From the NCBI GenBank assembly GCA_026260175.1, contig JAKCWW010000396.1:37530-101529 (forward strand): a DNA stretch of 64,000 nt, in the 5' to 3' direction. This DNA comes from Reticulitermes lucifugus. Its lineage: Eukaryota; Arthropoda; Insecta; Blattodea; Rhinotermitidae. Positions within the stretch are counted from its first letter, which is position 1; every line of letters begins with the position of its first letter. The notes beneath the pieces were generated by a model that worked only from the letters and a program-made list of their open reading frames with translations, was not told where the DNA came from and did no database searches. Position numbers and translations under genes: made by a program. This document shows positions 46,660 to 58,472 of the stretch, in pieces.

Positions 46660-47120
46660 CTCCGAATGACGTCTGGAGAAACTGATCTTCATGGAACTTA
46701 GTATGAATATAATGCCATTAGATGCCACTGACATTCTTCTGCGATCCAATTTTCTGCCATGAGTAATAACAAATTTGTGATCGCGCGACTTCCGAGTTTG
46801 AAACACTAAAATAATTTTATGCAGAGCACTGAAACACTGCATGACAATAGACATAATAGGCATTCGAAAACTATGTAGTTTTTGTCCACGTATTTAGAGC
46901 CAGATTTTCTTTCTTATAAGAAGAGGAAGAAGATGATGGTGATGATAATGATAGGATTGTAGGGCCACCATCCTGTTTGAGCCTCCATTTCAATTGTTGA
47001 AATATTTCACTGAGTTTTACGAAATTTGGTGTGAAAGTTATACCATTCAAGGTCATCCCCAGCACCGAGCTTTCTAATTTTCTACAGTTAGTAATACAAA
47101 CAGGGCGACCGTGCGAATTT
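46660..47120 (-). repeat. Two diverged tandem copies of a repeat unit of about 325 bp
   Basis: 46700-46800 and 47025-47125 align by eye: aacttagtatgaatataatg against aaatttggtgtgaaagttat, aattttctgccatgagtaat against aattttctacagttagtaat, and gtgatcgcgcgacttcc against gcgaccgtgcgaatttc. Both minus-strand frames accordingly read NGI-F. It looks like a decayed dispersed or satellite-like repeat rather than a gene. Confidence 0.5.
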
Positions 47121-47124
47121 CTGT

Positions 47125-48072
47125 AGTGGTCGCAACACTCGCGCTTGTAACAGTAGGATTTTGCACTAATGTGTGGTGAGGCATCTTTAAAAGTGTGCAA
47201 CATCGGTAAGGTAATTTTGTGGTGAAATGAAAATGAGAACATGGTGGTCATGCAAACAATTTTTTTTAGGTTTCGGTTTGATCACGGTGACTAATGAAGC
47301 ATTGGTGCAATGAATGTGAAATTTTAGCCATATTGACTGATTCCGAGGTCAACTTTACATATGTACATTAATGAACTATTCCATATACATTTCTATAAGT
47401 TACATTTTAATTCAATATTCTGAGTTATTATCCTGTTAAAACATTAATTTTGCACGTTTAATTTTTTTTTGATTTTGTGGTTGAAATACGTTTATAAACG
47501 GGCCGGAAAATTTAATTCCAATGAATTTAAAAGAATACTGTTGGGAGTTTAGTGTATTAGTTATGGAACACGCTCTTCTCCGTCACTCTGAATCTATAAT
47601 TTTAACTTCGAGCGATAATCGAAATTTCATACCGGTGCAAGGAAACGGATGGCGAGCCTGCTCAAATATGCCTATTTAGTTGAAGCATGAGGGGAGACTG
47701 TTATGGATGTTACGTAAACTCGGATAACTCTGCCCGTTACGGTGCTATAATTTTCGGCCTAGTGTTGGGTACTGTGATAGTATAGGAATGGGGACTTGCA
47801 ATTAGAAAATTTGTTTCTGTATTTGCTAATTAGGAGCACAACGTAAAACGCGTAACTTCCATAGCCATAAAACCGGCATTTGTAGAACAGTATGATAGCT
47901 TACATGGGCATGACATTTCTATTTTCTTCAAACTCTTGTGTGTTGAGATGGTGAAACGAATTTTAGCAGCTGCATAAGAGGACGTTCCAAGTACTTTGTG
48001 TTATGAGGGAGGGGCGATACTAGTAATGATTTAATTAGTGCCCAGTATTTTACTTCAATACGTGATTACAAA
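47125..48072. other. No gene recognised
   Basis: No gene or recognised repeat is seen before the SINE1 target site. Confidence 0.45.
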
Positions 48073-48370
48073 AGCTGTGTCTTAACACGTGGTCTGCGAT
48101 AGTTCAGTCGGTATAGCGATTCGCTACGGGATGGGCGGTTCGGGGTCGAATCCTGGTGGGAGCGAGATTTCCGCACCCGTCCAGACAGTCCCTGGGGCCC
48201 ACCCAGCCTCCTGTACAATGGGTACCGGGTTTCTTTCCCGGAAGTAAAGCGGCCCGGCCGTGGCGTTGACCACCCACCCCCATCTGGCCCCGAGGTTAAA
48301 GAAAGAGTAGACCTATACCTCTACTCTGCATATGGGCCTTCACGGCCTGGGTGAGCTGTGCTCTTAACAC
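48073..48370 (+). mobile_element. SINE1 with target-site duplication (reference copy)
   Basis: The direct repeats are agctgtgtcttaacac (48073-48088) and agctgtgctcttaacac (48354-48370), differing by one extra base. Between them is a 265-bp SINE1. The A-box side is tagttcagtcggtatagcg, and the B-box side is cggttcggggtcgaatcctg. Then come gcacccgtccagacagtccc, acccagcctcctgtacaatg, gtaaagcggcccggcc, gcgttgaccacccaccccc, gaggttaaagaaagagtag and cttcacggcctgggtg. It has no A-rich tail. It stops before the acctttacctt end seen in other copies, so it is slightly 3'-truncated. This is the clearest retroposition event of the family here. Confidence 0.92.
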
Positions 48371-48439
48371 AGTACTCTTGGGTTGCTCATGAACACTGAG
48401 CCAAATAACTCGCAAATACAAATCTTAACTGAAAAGATA

Positions 48440-48660
48440 ACCTCTCTTCTCCAAAAGCGTATGAAACGCTATAGACCTTTAAATCCATCCCATTACATGC
48501 CTGGACGGGCCCTTAGGGTCCAGGAGGTTGAGGCTTCCAGATTTCTAGAAAATCGGCACATGAAGGTGGTAAGGTTGTCAGCCCTACGCATCGGCCGCCT
48601 TTACCCCAGGAAATACTCCTGGTACTCATTTCTGTTAGAGGCTAGACCTTTAGCTTCGTA
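48440..48660 (+). repeat. Dispersed repeat with open frame reading VRLSALRIGRLYPRKYSWYS
   Basis: The frame at 48383-48661 has, near its end, VRLSALRIGRLYPRKYSWYS then FLLEARP. I recall near-identical phrases as a recurrent repeat-derived peptide in cockroach predicted proteins. No second copy lies in this window, so the family cannot be confirmed here. It is more likely part of an uncharacterised retroelement than a gene. Confidence 0.45.
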
Positions 48661-48790
48661 ATGAAATCGCAATTATCATTACATTACATAAATTGCCCTA
48701 CATATTCCGTCTGACACACCCCTTATTTATTATAATTTTCTCAAACACAGTAACAAATAAAGGTAATCGCATGAATACTATGGATAAATT

Positions 48791-48809
48791 ATATATATAT
48801 ATATATATA
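48791..48809. repeat. (AT)9 microsatellite
   Basis: A perfect AT run within otherwise anonymous sequence. Confidence 0.75.
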
Positions 48810-49549
48810 ACAACACCGGATAACCAAATAAATGGTACGAACACAGTCATGCAAAGTACGTTATTTGATGCAATCATTCAGAAAGACGATAAGCTAGGAA
48901 GCGTACACAGATCACACAGTAAGAAGCAACCAAACAGACAGATACGAGCAGACGAAAGTAAGAAACTGTCACCCACGGAGTAAACATCAAATGTAGGACG
49001 CGGTTATTGGCCCCAGAATAAGGCCTTTAAATGACATTAAAATTCCGATAGCGAATAAAGCGCCGTGAAAAGCGAGTTGAAGGCAAAATCGTAAGTAAGG
49101 TTTAAATATAAACTATGTACTACATAGGAAAAACAATTTAAATTAATTTTATTAAAAACCTTAAATATCAATATAGTTACAGGTAATATAAGAAGTAAAT
49201 AGACTCAGCAACGGATAATATAGTGCGAAACATATAACCTCAACGGTGCCTACTCCGACATACATTGAATTGGACAGCTAATTTCTCGACTAATATTGGA
49301 CGTAAATAATGCGTTTAAAAGCATAAAAAAGAAGAGGAAAAGTTTAACCGTCATTTTAACACTTTTTAATTGGGAACTAATATCCTAAAATGTTTAAATC
49401 TTTAAGTTTTAAATTATACACCACACCCTTTGTGTTAAATGACACACCGTCAAGAATTACAAGTCGACTGTAATTTGTATATTATATCATTTTTGAGATC
49501 TCACAAAAGTTTACATTCCTGTCTTGAGTTTTAAGTTTTTGTAAATAAT

Positions 49550-49592
49550 AAACACCAGATGATGATCGGTTTGATCGAAACATCTAGTGTTT
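49550..49592 (+). ncRNA. Hammerhead-like motif with closed stem I
   Basis: Stem I strand AAACAC (49550-49555) is followed by core CAGATGA (49556-49562), an extra T, and stem II GATC/GATC with loop GGTTT (49564-49576). Then come GAAAC (49577-49581), ATCTA ending in a candidate cleavage A (49586), and the returning stem I strand GTGTTT (49587-49592). The six stem I pairs are perfect. One core base departs from CUGANGA (U to A), so catalysis is doubtful. The caacgggatg tail follows at 49644. Confidence 0.55.
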
Positions 49593-49599
49593 GAGAAAA

Positions 49600-51140
49600 T
49601 AATAATAAATAAAAGTTGTGTTATTTATGTAATTCTCTATACACAACGGGATGAAGAGCGTAAAAAATCATTACATTGCCTGAAATGGGAATTTGTTTAG
49701 CTCTTGCTTAAAATGCCATGTAAGAATCTAGGCTGTCGACAAGACTCCGAAATTAACTTCGAAAATACGGGACTTGAGGTTCTTACGGACTGCTTAGATC
49801 GTGGAGCTGGATGCTGCAAGCTTCTACCATACGTCGGTAATTACTTACCATAAACACGGCGTCACATCCCAGAAAACTTAAAACTTCAAGCTCTAATGAC
49901 GCGTGGAAGCCGTTACATCGGTTGGAATGAACAAAAGGAAGAGAGCAGTTTATTATGGAATTTGCAGAGGTACTCGTAAATTAAAAGTAACCTGCAGCAT
50001 ACATCTTTGGAAAACTAGCATGTCCCACAGTCCTCGTGGAGGATGAGGGACTAGTTTTTTTCTGCCTTTTTTTTATCACTTTCTGAGTTTCATTTTCTAG
50101 TAGATGAATTGGATTTCAGGGTGTTGTAAAACTCATGTCTGGCCAATTAAAGTCCAGTTTTTAGGCAGTTTCAGAACAACTTCCCTGACCGAGAAAGGGT
50201 AAGATTGTGCTTGAAGAGACACCATGATGTGACTGGAAGTTCCGCTGCGGCAGGACTTGATCGGGCGAAATGTAAATTGTGGTTCTGTCTACGCTGGCGA
50301 TATGAAGTGGACTCGTGGAAAATGTATCCCTTGAAAGAGTGTATGTATGATTATATTTAGACAGATCTTAGCGACGAAACAAGAAAAAGTTGCAAAATCC
50401 GTTGACGATATAAACATTCTGAAGGAATTCTGAACTCAATGAGATCAAGTATGTCTTTCATGTTGTTTGGAAATACGGGTGGGCTAGATGCCCTGTCCTG
50501 TGCAGTTTACAAACTGAATATACTCGGACGTACTTGATCTACGTGGACCGAAAGTAGGTCACAAGGAGAAAGGTGCTATTCTACAAGCATGGATATTTGG
50601 ACTGCGCTGTATTTGAAAATAAGTTGCTTGCGAACTTAGCTCACGTGTCAGTTCCAGTACTGTAAGATTGTGTCATGAGAAGGAAATGTAGTTTTTATGT
50701 TTACTGCCAAAAGCCACACATCTGACTCTACCCATGGACTCCGCATACCTCAGATCCTTGAAAATAAAGAGCAGAGTAGTGCTAACTTTATACTCGTAGA
50801 AGGCGCCAGCGAGTGGCAAACGTTTACCACACTGCTGAGGACTGTTCTCAGGCTTGCTGAAAAATATAATGGAGAAGACTGAGCCGAGAATAAGCCAGAA
50901 TTTAATAACTGGGTTCAGAAATACTGGTGGTCTTTCCTGTACATAAAGAACAGTTTGTGAAAACTTCCTAGTTGGGATCGAAAACGTAATTTAGATATGA
51001 CTGGAGAAGTCTTGCACTGGCTTCGAGAAAGAGGAATGAAACTCTTACTACAAAAACCGATAGTAGGGGAAAAATATTTTTACCTGGCCATAACGTTTGC
51101 CATAGTGATGTGCAAGTGTCTTAGGGTAATATGCCTACAA
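49600..51140. other. No gene recognised
   Basis: Besides the caacgggatg tail at 49644-49653 nothing is recognised. Frames are short and without motifs. Confidence 0.4.
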
Positions 51141-51144
51141 CAGA

Positions 51145-51385
51145 ACTGGACGATTACATAGGTCAGACGGTCAGTCGCGAGCCTTTAACCGCCGAGGCCC
51201 GAGTTTGATTCCCGTCCTCTCAATGTCGCATCTGTGGTGGTCCAAAGTGGCACTGGGACAGGTTTTCTTCTAATACTTCGGGGTTCCTCTGTCAGTATCA
51301 CTACACGAATGCTGTACACTCATGTTTAATTCACCTACCACCGCTGCTGTACTCTGTAAACGTAGCAATTGACGGTACGTTTAAA
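51145..51385 (+). mobile_element. SINE3 (tRNA-derived) copy
   Basis: The head ggtcagacggtcagtcgcga and the B-box side gcccgagtttgattcccgtc are kept. The body tctgtggtggtccaaagtgg then cactgggacaggttttcttc and the end gtagcaattgacggtacg match the 45.8 kb copy. Confidence 0.75.
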
Positions 51386-51389
51386 TAAA

Positions 51390-53275
51390 CCACTTATATA
51401 GGCCTGTCTTTACAACAACACCAGAACATTCCGGTAAAATAAGGCAGACCAGCAAGACCTGTTCCGCCTGAAAGCTCATCAGACAAAGATTCTAGCTACG
51501 AGTATTTAATTATCACATCCTCAACTGGAGAGTATGGAATCATTTGACAGCCGGCAGAATGAAGAGAAATCATCAGAGCAAAAATCACCTTCAAAGTAAA
51601 TTCTCTTGCTGATAAGTATGTTCAATTAGTAAATTCTGTCCTTGCAGTTAGGAAATAAAATGAATTCCAGGTGTTATTACTTCTGTGATTGAAGAGGGAG
51701 CGGTAGTTGATAGCATTGAGAAGGGAAATGGGAGTTGCAAAAATGTCTAAAGGAAAGATGCGCGTATTTTACAAATGACGACATGGAAAAGAACATTTCT
51801 CAGAAAATGCAATAAAAAGTTTTTATCCCCAGTGTCTGAACTTAAAAATGCCAATTAATTTGAATATTTATATTGTCACAGTTTTCTCTTTGTTTAAGTG
51901 AATGAATTAGATTAATACTTTTACGTTTCTTAGTCTGTAATATAAGTTGTAAGTTACCCTGATTTATTTGCTAAAAGGTTTTCATAGAAAACACCCGAAA
52001 CTACGAACTTTCTACTATTTTTATAATTATGTGTACCAGGAATTTGTTCCGGGTTCTCTAGTACAAATATAGTTTTTTTTCCCACATTTGCTCTAGTCTA
52101 CTGTCTGTGTATACGTATTTACAAAATTCCATCATTCTGCTTTCTGCTGTCTCGCATCAACTGAGGTTACACTTTTAAAATACGTTGTGCGTTGAAGTAA
52201 CCCTTACTGGGGCTACCCAATTTACCAAGAGGTGATTTTACACCTCAAACATACAAGTACATAGATTTCAACCACGCTGTTCAGAAGTGAAGTACCTTAA
52301 CTGATTTGGACATAAGAAATATTAACTTGAACATATGTTGCTGTACTTCTGAGCCCCATAAAGAAACTTATGGGAAATATGTGTCTGGGTCATAGTAAAG
52401 TGACTTTACGCTAGGCAGTTATCTCCTGAGTATGTTCGTGTTTCTACATGTACATTGCCGAAATGGAAGCGTAATTGGAGTAGCTAGTCGCACTGATTTG
52501 TATGCGCTCCGGTGAACCTGATACGTCTCTAACCAGTTCTGTAGACGTTACTCCATCTCCCGTCGCTTATGATTCAAATTTCTCATTATGATTATGTTTA
52601 TAGACTTCAGGAGGGTGTACGTTCTGTTCTGGAACGAGAGGGAGATACTTTATGCTTGCAGGCAGGCACACACTCCACTATACTTCTACTTGAGCCTTTG
52701 GCTCTCAAGTTCGCGTAGCACTGCAGTACGTGAAGATTAGGTAGTCCAGAACTTTGTTACGTTGATCATGTAATTCAAGGGTCTTACTTCGCTGAGGTGT
52801 ATGAATGCGCGTGCAGTATGGCCTAGCCAAATAAAAAGAGCAATGAAAATAGAGTGGGACTTAAAATATTCAAACTTCGTAAAACATCTGAACAGTGTTT
52901 TAACGTAATGGTGCTTCTGTGTGAGTGAAGTGGCTACTTGCCTGAAATAAAGGAAAGAAGGGACTCTACAAACTTATTTCGATCATATCTTCAGCTCTTT
53001 TAAGGTTATTCTTGTGTTACCACTGAAGAGGGTTCATTTACCCAACATTACCTTTCAGGAGAAGAAATAATATTGTACGTTTATGCAGGATTCATGCACA
53101 AACTCTCTGTTTCGTGTATTGTCTTTCAGCATTTCCTGGTCACTAAATCGACCCTACTGTTCATTCGTGACATGTGACTAGGTTTTCAATCAGACGTTTC
53201 AATAAAGGAGCCTTACGCGACAAATTTAACAAGCTTTGGCCAGTTTTTAGGCCTTTTTTACAAATTTAAAAAGAA
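51390..53275. other. No gene recognised
   Basis: No gene, RNA or recognised repeat is seen. Confidence 0.45.
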
Positions 53276-53279
53276 CGTT

Positions 53280-54370
53280 TGTGTGGAGATCATATTTCTT
53301 CTCCCGTCTGTCCATCCTTTATATGTAAACTGGTATAAGCGCCCAAACTTTATTTTTTTCTAAACTCAAGCCTTGGATACTTTCGCAAAATGTGTCGGGA
53401 ACTTCCGATTTTCAGCCATTTTGATCTGCAACAAACCTGCTTTACATAAAGTTATAAACCAACATTTTATCTTAGTCTGTACCACAGTCCATTAAGGCAG
53501 TGTTCGTTGCGTTGCATGGTAGAAAATTTTGAATATTATTCGTTGGTCACTTTTCCTCCTAGCCATAATGACATATCACAAAACCTACTTTACATATGGT
53601 AAAATGCAGGATACCCTCTATATAGTGAAATGCTGGTCAAAGTTTGAAATTCAGTATGCAAGACATATGCGTAATGCTAATTGGTCGTTTCTTTGTTGCT
53701 CATAAGCATTATTGAATGATTATGAAGCCTAATTTACCTAAGGTCATATACAACGTTCTTGTGTATATTACACACCAACAACCAGAGCCCTTACACTTCA
53801 ATTATGAGATATTTATGCAGAGCTTCAGGGTATAATTTTGATTTTTAGTCATACTGAAGAATGCGAACATTACGTAATTCCGTAAATTTTACATTTTCAA
53901 ATACGCGTATGTTATAAACTTTTATTCAGATTTTGGTGATATTCAGTATGTGCAATGTTTGATAATATTAACCTGCCATTTTGATTGAAAGACTGCTTTA
54001 CACAGGATCGTCAATAAAATCTAAATATCTGTATTCCACGAACCGTTTCTTGGATTTTGTTTAAATAGGATTTGAAAGAATTTCTCTCAACTTTCTTGTG
54101 AAATTCTATTTTCAAACATATTTATCCTTAGCAAGGCATATTTACGTAGAACCATGAATTGACTTTTTATGTAATGATTTATCGTAAACCACTAGACAAG
54201 TTTTCGTGAAGTGCGATATGAGAGTTTTAGCCAGTTACAATGAATTTTATGTAAGACCATAGATGTACCTTCCCACATAACACATAAACCATTTCTGAGT
54301 CTTCTGTAACCCGATATATTATTTTTACTACTGAAATATGAAATTTTCTTGTTGCATCCATTACATTCTT
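53280..54370. repeat. Highly decayed tandem array, period about 130-147 bp
   Basis: Related blocks recur at about 53413, 53560, 53700, 53845, 53974 and 54225. Examples are agccattttgatctgcaaca followed by ctgctttacata; agccataatgacatatcaca followed by ctactttacata; and ctgccattttgattgaaaga followed by ctgctttacaca. An accessory block occurs in at least two units: cacgaaccgtttcttggatt and cataaaccatttctgagtct. The units are too diverged to fix the period by eye. Confidence 0.5.
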
Positions 54371-54539
54371 TTTAAATGCCATTTGCAAACTGGCCTTTAG
54401 GAACGCGATAGATTGTATTCTATTGTGTTTAAAAGATTAATCAATCAATTAGCAGACCACCATCAGTCACAGCCATATACGCATTGTGCAACGATAAGCT
54501 ACGTGTTTCGGTCCTACCGGAAAGGGAGAATGACGGGCT

Positions 54540-54650
54540 GTTGTGAAAATGGTCACGAACATCTTTTTAAATATAGAATGCTGGAAATTTCTTGGCTAGC
54601 TGAGGAACTATTAGCTTCTTAAGCAGGTCACTGCCTCATGGAGTAAGCGC
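54540..54650 (+). mobile_element. LINE-A 3' tail fragment
   Basis: The segment reads tgctggaaatttcttggcta, gctgaggaactattagcttc, ttaagcaggtcactgcctca then tggagta. It matches the tails at 32.4 and 40.6 kb. The preceding bases (cacgaacatctttttaaata) are a decayed NLRVP end. Confidence 0.7.
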
Positions 54651-54654
54651 CATA

Positions 54655-57600
54655 ATTCTTACTGGAAAATTGTTGGTTCTTGTCTCTCACTGATGACACT
54701 TGACTTTAACAGAACTTCCGGAGTCCAATGATTGATAAGAGAACAACTGAATACGAAGGTTCCTCCATTTTCACCTGATGATGGAAAGAGATTTAGTGTG
54801 TGAAACATTATGTTTAAAAGAGCTCAAGATGGCCCACAATATTCAAGATAACATCCTAGTCACATTAATTTTACTGCATTATTTTGTGTTTATAATCTTA
54901 TAACAGCGAACCTGAAATCTGCCGGGCGATGTTTAGAACGTGCCCAAAATACTAAATTTCCAACAAATTCATTTAGTAATTTGTGAGATTGAACTTGCGG
55001 ACATACACGACTGCCACAGGGTACATTCCTTTTCTCAGAACTCAGAAAATATGAATATTTTTGTGATGTAAAATAGCAAAGTTGGGGTGCGTACGCCAGC
55101 AAGCAAAATAATACCTAGTTATGATTCTAACGAGATCGGATAAATGTACTGCGACTGAGGCCAACACGCATTTCTGTCACATTTAGAAGAGTGAGTTTAA
55201 AATATTTAATCTGTACAGCGCTGATATTGTGAAGCTGAAACGCCTGATCTCTTTAGACAGCTTTATTACACATCAAATGCTAAATACTTCAAAAACTAAT
55301 TCCACAAATCTAATTCTTTCTGCGGGCTGTAATATCGGAGATGAGAGAAGTCACAACTTTGGCGATTTCGTCCAAAGTTTGCGGAATATAGAGAGCTTTA
55401 TTAATTCCTAAGCCATAATAATGCTGAAGCTTGAAATAACTTTGTCGATTTTGCCGAGCCACAGCTTGTATTTTACATGCATTTCCGAACCGAAGATGTT
55501 CTAGTTTTGTAGCCTGCTTCATATTAGTGTTCTAAAGAAGTTCGACATTAATTGTGAGGTTAGTGAGACACTGGCTGCAGTCATTGCTGCAGTATCCCTC
55601 GTGGAAGTACCACACGTTGCTGTTAGCGTGTATTCTTCACGCTCTCCACGTCACGCAGCGCGAAAAGACTATCTCAGGCGGTTGAGTGCGAGCACACATG
55701 GACCGCATAGGACGTAACGAACATATCACAAGAGTCGAATTATTTGTATTGAGCAGGCAATCTGTACCGGATATACCGCGCACAGATTGGCTTCAATTTA
55801 GTGCAGATTGCTGATTAGTGGATAGCATGAGCAGTTTCGAAGGAGAAAGTATAGTTTGTTAACTGAGGAAGGATAAAGGAAGTAGGGGAAGAGACGGCGA
55901 TTGTGGGTCATGATATCTGCAAGAAAATAATGATTAATGGCGAATTTCATTCTTTATATTCCTACCCATTAGAAGATAAGGCAAACATTTTTGAGTATTT
56001 CCGAAAGATATATGGGAAATTTGTGACGCACCTGGATATATTGGGATCTAATATATCAGGGAAAATATATAATTTAGAGAGGCAATTTACCAGTGAATCA
56101 TCAATATTCACAGCCGGACGGAAAAATATTCTTGCCCGAGAATCCTGAGCGGAATTTCCGCATATCGTTCTGTCCTTTGCAGATGAATGTGCGATGCCAC
56201 ATAAGTAATAACGTGAATAATAATTTTTCACCGTTCTGACCGATTCGTTTCAATGCACGCGTACGCTGACGGAGTAGGATTTTGTTGTGTATGGGCGTTA
56301 CATGAGAAGATGAATACCGTAGCCATATGGAATAAAAACACAAGAGAATGACATAGTAAGGTCCATTGTACTTAACATCTTCTCAGCATTTCGCTCACCC
56401 CACTCTCCCAACGTTCAGTTTGCGGTAATAAGAGTGATGCAAACTTTGAAGTGTTACAGCAAATAATTTCCGTTTCTGTCATAAACGACATTCGGTTTTA
56501 CATCAATAACCTTAACTCTATAGAATCTGTTAGTACAAAATGCTGGTTTGTTTGGCTCGGTGTTTGTGTCGCTGTAGTTGCTTATTACGGCAAGTACACA
56601 CACACACACACACATAGATATATGTATACATATGTATATGTGCTTGGATTGAGTAGTTTGTACGCGAGGTTGAATCGACGTTGTGGAAGACTGGCAAGGC
56701 GCACGGAAAACAAATGCATGTTAAGGTAGGGCAGTATTTTAACTGGATGAATATACGTTAAATCTAAAACAACACTGCAAAGGTGTGACTATAAAATTCC
56801 CGGAATGATTTTATTGCGCGTCGTATCGTATTATATTAGACGCGATCGTGGTATATACAAAACCCTGAATATGTTCATTATATCTAATTTTGAAATTCTA
56901 TAAATTTGTGTTCTTTATTTCATCAACAGTCTGCCTATTGTGTTGTTTTTCTTCTGTATGCCTCTCCTGTTTTTGCATTCTTGAAAACTGTAGTAACATG
57001 TCGGTTTGTTTCCCTACGTAAATAAATGAGATCCATGGTCTTCACATTTTCTCATTTTTTCTCGCGTTAATGGATGTGATATTTTTTTAATACATAAATA
57101 ATAAATGCACTTCAAATTCTGCCCAGCATATCCTTGTAGAGGGACATGCCATGATCCATAAGGGAAACTGACAACGGAAGTAGTGCCAGTGGCTAAAAAG
57201 GGAACATATTAAAGCAGCCTGGATAAACCTCACACATACAACATCAGTAAGAGAGGTGAACACTTGAATGACTGATGAACTGTCGCACCAAATCTTGCTG
57301 TCTGTATGTTAATTAGTGTAATTAGCTGGCACCTGGGCTGTGTCTAACCCACACACAATAAACCCATATATAGTACACAGTGAGGCAGACAAACACACAC
57401 ACACATACCCATATACACACACCACTAATTACCCCTACATGGAACACAGTAAGTACAAAACATACGATACTAACACAAACTTTCAGTTTGATGGAGATAG
57501 AGAGGAAATGCGACAAGGTCAGATAACTACAGACATCGAATTACGGATAGACGCGACATTGCAAGATAAGAGAGAGGAGCTTCCTACATTTTGATTTTTA

Positions 57601-58400
57601 ATACTATACTGTTTTATGTTAATTTAAACTCTAATTTTAGCTATATGAAGAACTCTGGGATCCCAAAGTTATTCTATCCGAATATTTAGGACTGCATGTT
57701 TATGTAATTTCTCTGTAATTACGTATATATATATGATCTGCTTAATTATACCCACATGTAATGGCGGAATTGTTTTGCAGTGAGACATAGAGCGGAATAA
57801 AGGAGAATTGTTTTGCAGATTGTGTGGTTTATTGTGCGTATATTTTTCTGTAGCACTGAGGCGATGTGTCGAGTAAAAATTGTTACTCGGATATGAAATT
57901 ATTTCTTACAGTCCCAACGGATATCGGAATTGCAGCAGCCATATGGAGGGTGTATATTAAAGGCCTGGACAAGTTCTGGGGGTGAGTTGTACATAGCACA
58001 GAAACACAAAGAATTTATATGAGTATCTGTCCGCAAAAGCTTTCTCTTGGATTTCCAACCCTGAAGGGATGTTAGAAGCTGTAGACTTTCAAATGGAAAT
58101 CGTGCATAAAATGTTCTTCATAGGATTCAGTACATGCCTGGACAAGTTTTATCACTGACTGCCGAACACACTCAAAGATGCTGAGAGATTTCCGAATGGT
58201 GTGACAGCCATTCATACTGCGTTGCTGAAGTGTTCTTACATTGTTAACAGAAAGTGAATAAAAAGGGCTTTCAAGATTCGCATAGAGAATTCAAGAAGAC
58301 TGAAGTCAGGTGAGCCTGGGGGCCGTGATATAAGTCCTCCACGTGTGCGTCGGTCACGGTAGGTGTCTCTCAGAACATTTAGCGCGACAAGGTTTTAGTA
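54655..58400. other. No gene recognised; small CA repeats
   Basis: A dead ribozyme-like core is possible at 54773-54815 (CTGATGATGG, then GTGAAACATTATG, without stem II). An AC microsatellite lies at 56596-56614 and another CA-rich patch near 57390-57420. Frames of 70-92 codons show no motif. Confidence 0.4.
56596..56614. repeat. (AC)n microsatellite
   Basis: A perfect AC run of about 19 bases, followed by TATG-rich sequence. Confidence 0.75.
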
Positions 58401-58414
58401 GAGTGATATCGTGC

Positions 58415-58472
58415 ATGGACTACTTGGACAAAATGACTAAAGGACTCTGCTCTTTGGAGTTAGTGAGTTGTT
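58415..58472 (+). mobile_element. Possible LINE-A 3' tail fragment
   Basis: The sequence gactacttggacaaaatgac then taaaggactctgctctttgg and agttag resembles the LINE-A tail (tctcaagaaggactctgctc then catggagttag). It is short and diverged. Confidence 0.35.

Noticed and set aside
54773-54815. Additional functional hammerhead copy (CTGATGATGG, then GTGAAAC)
   Set aside because: No stem II can form between the boxes; at most a dead copy.
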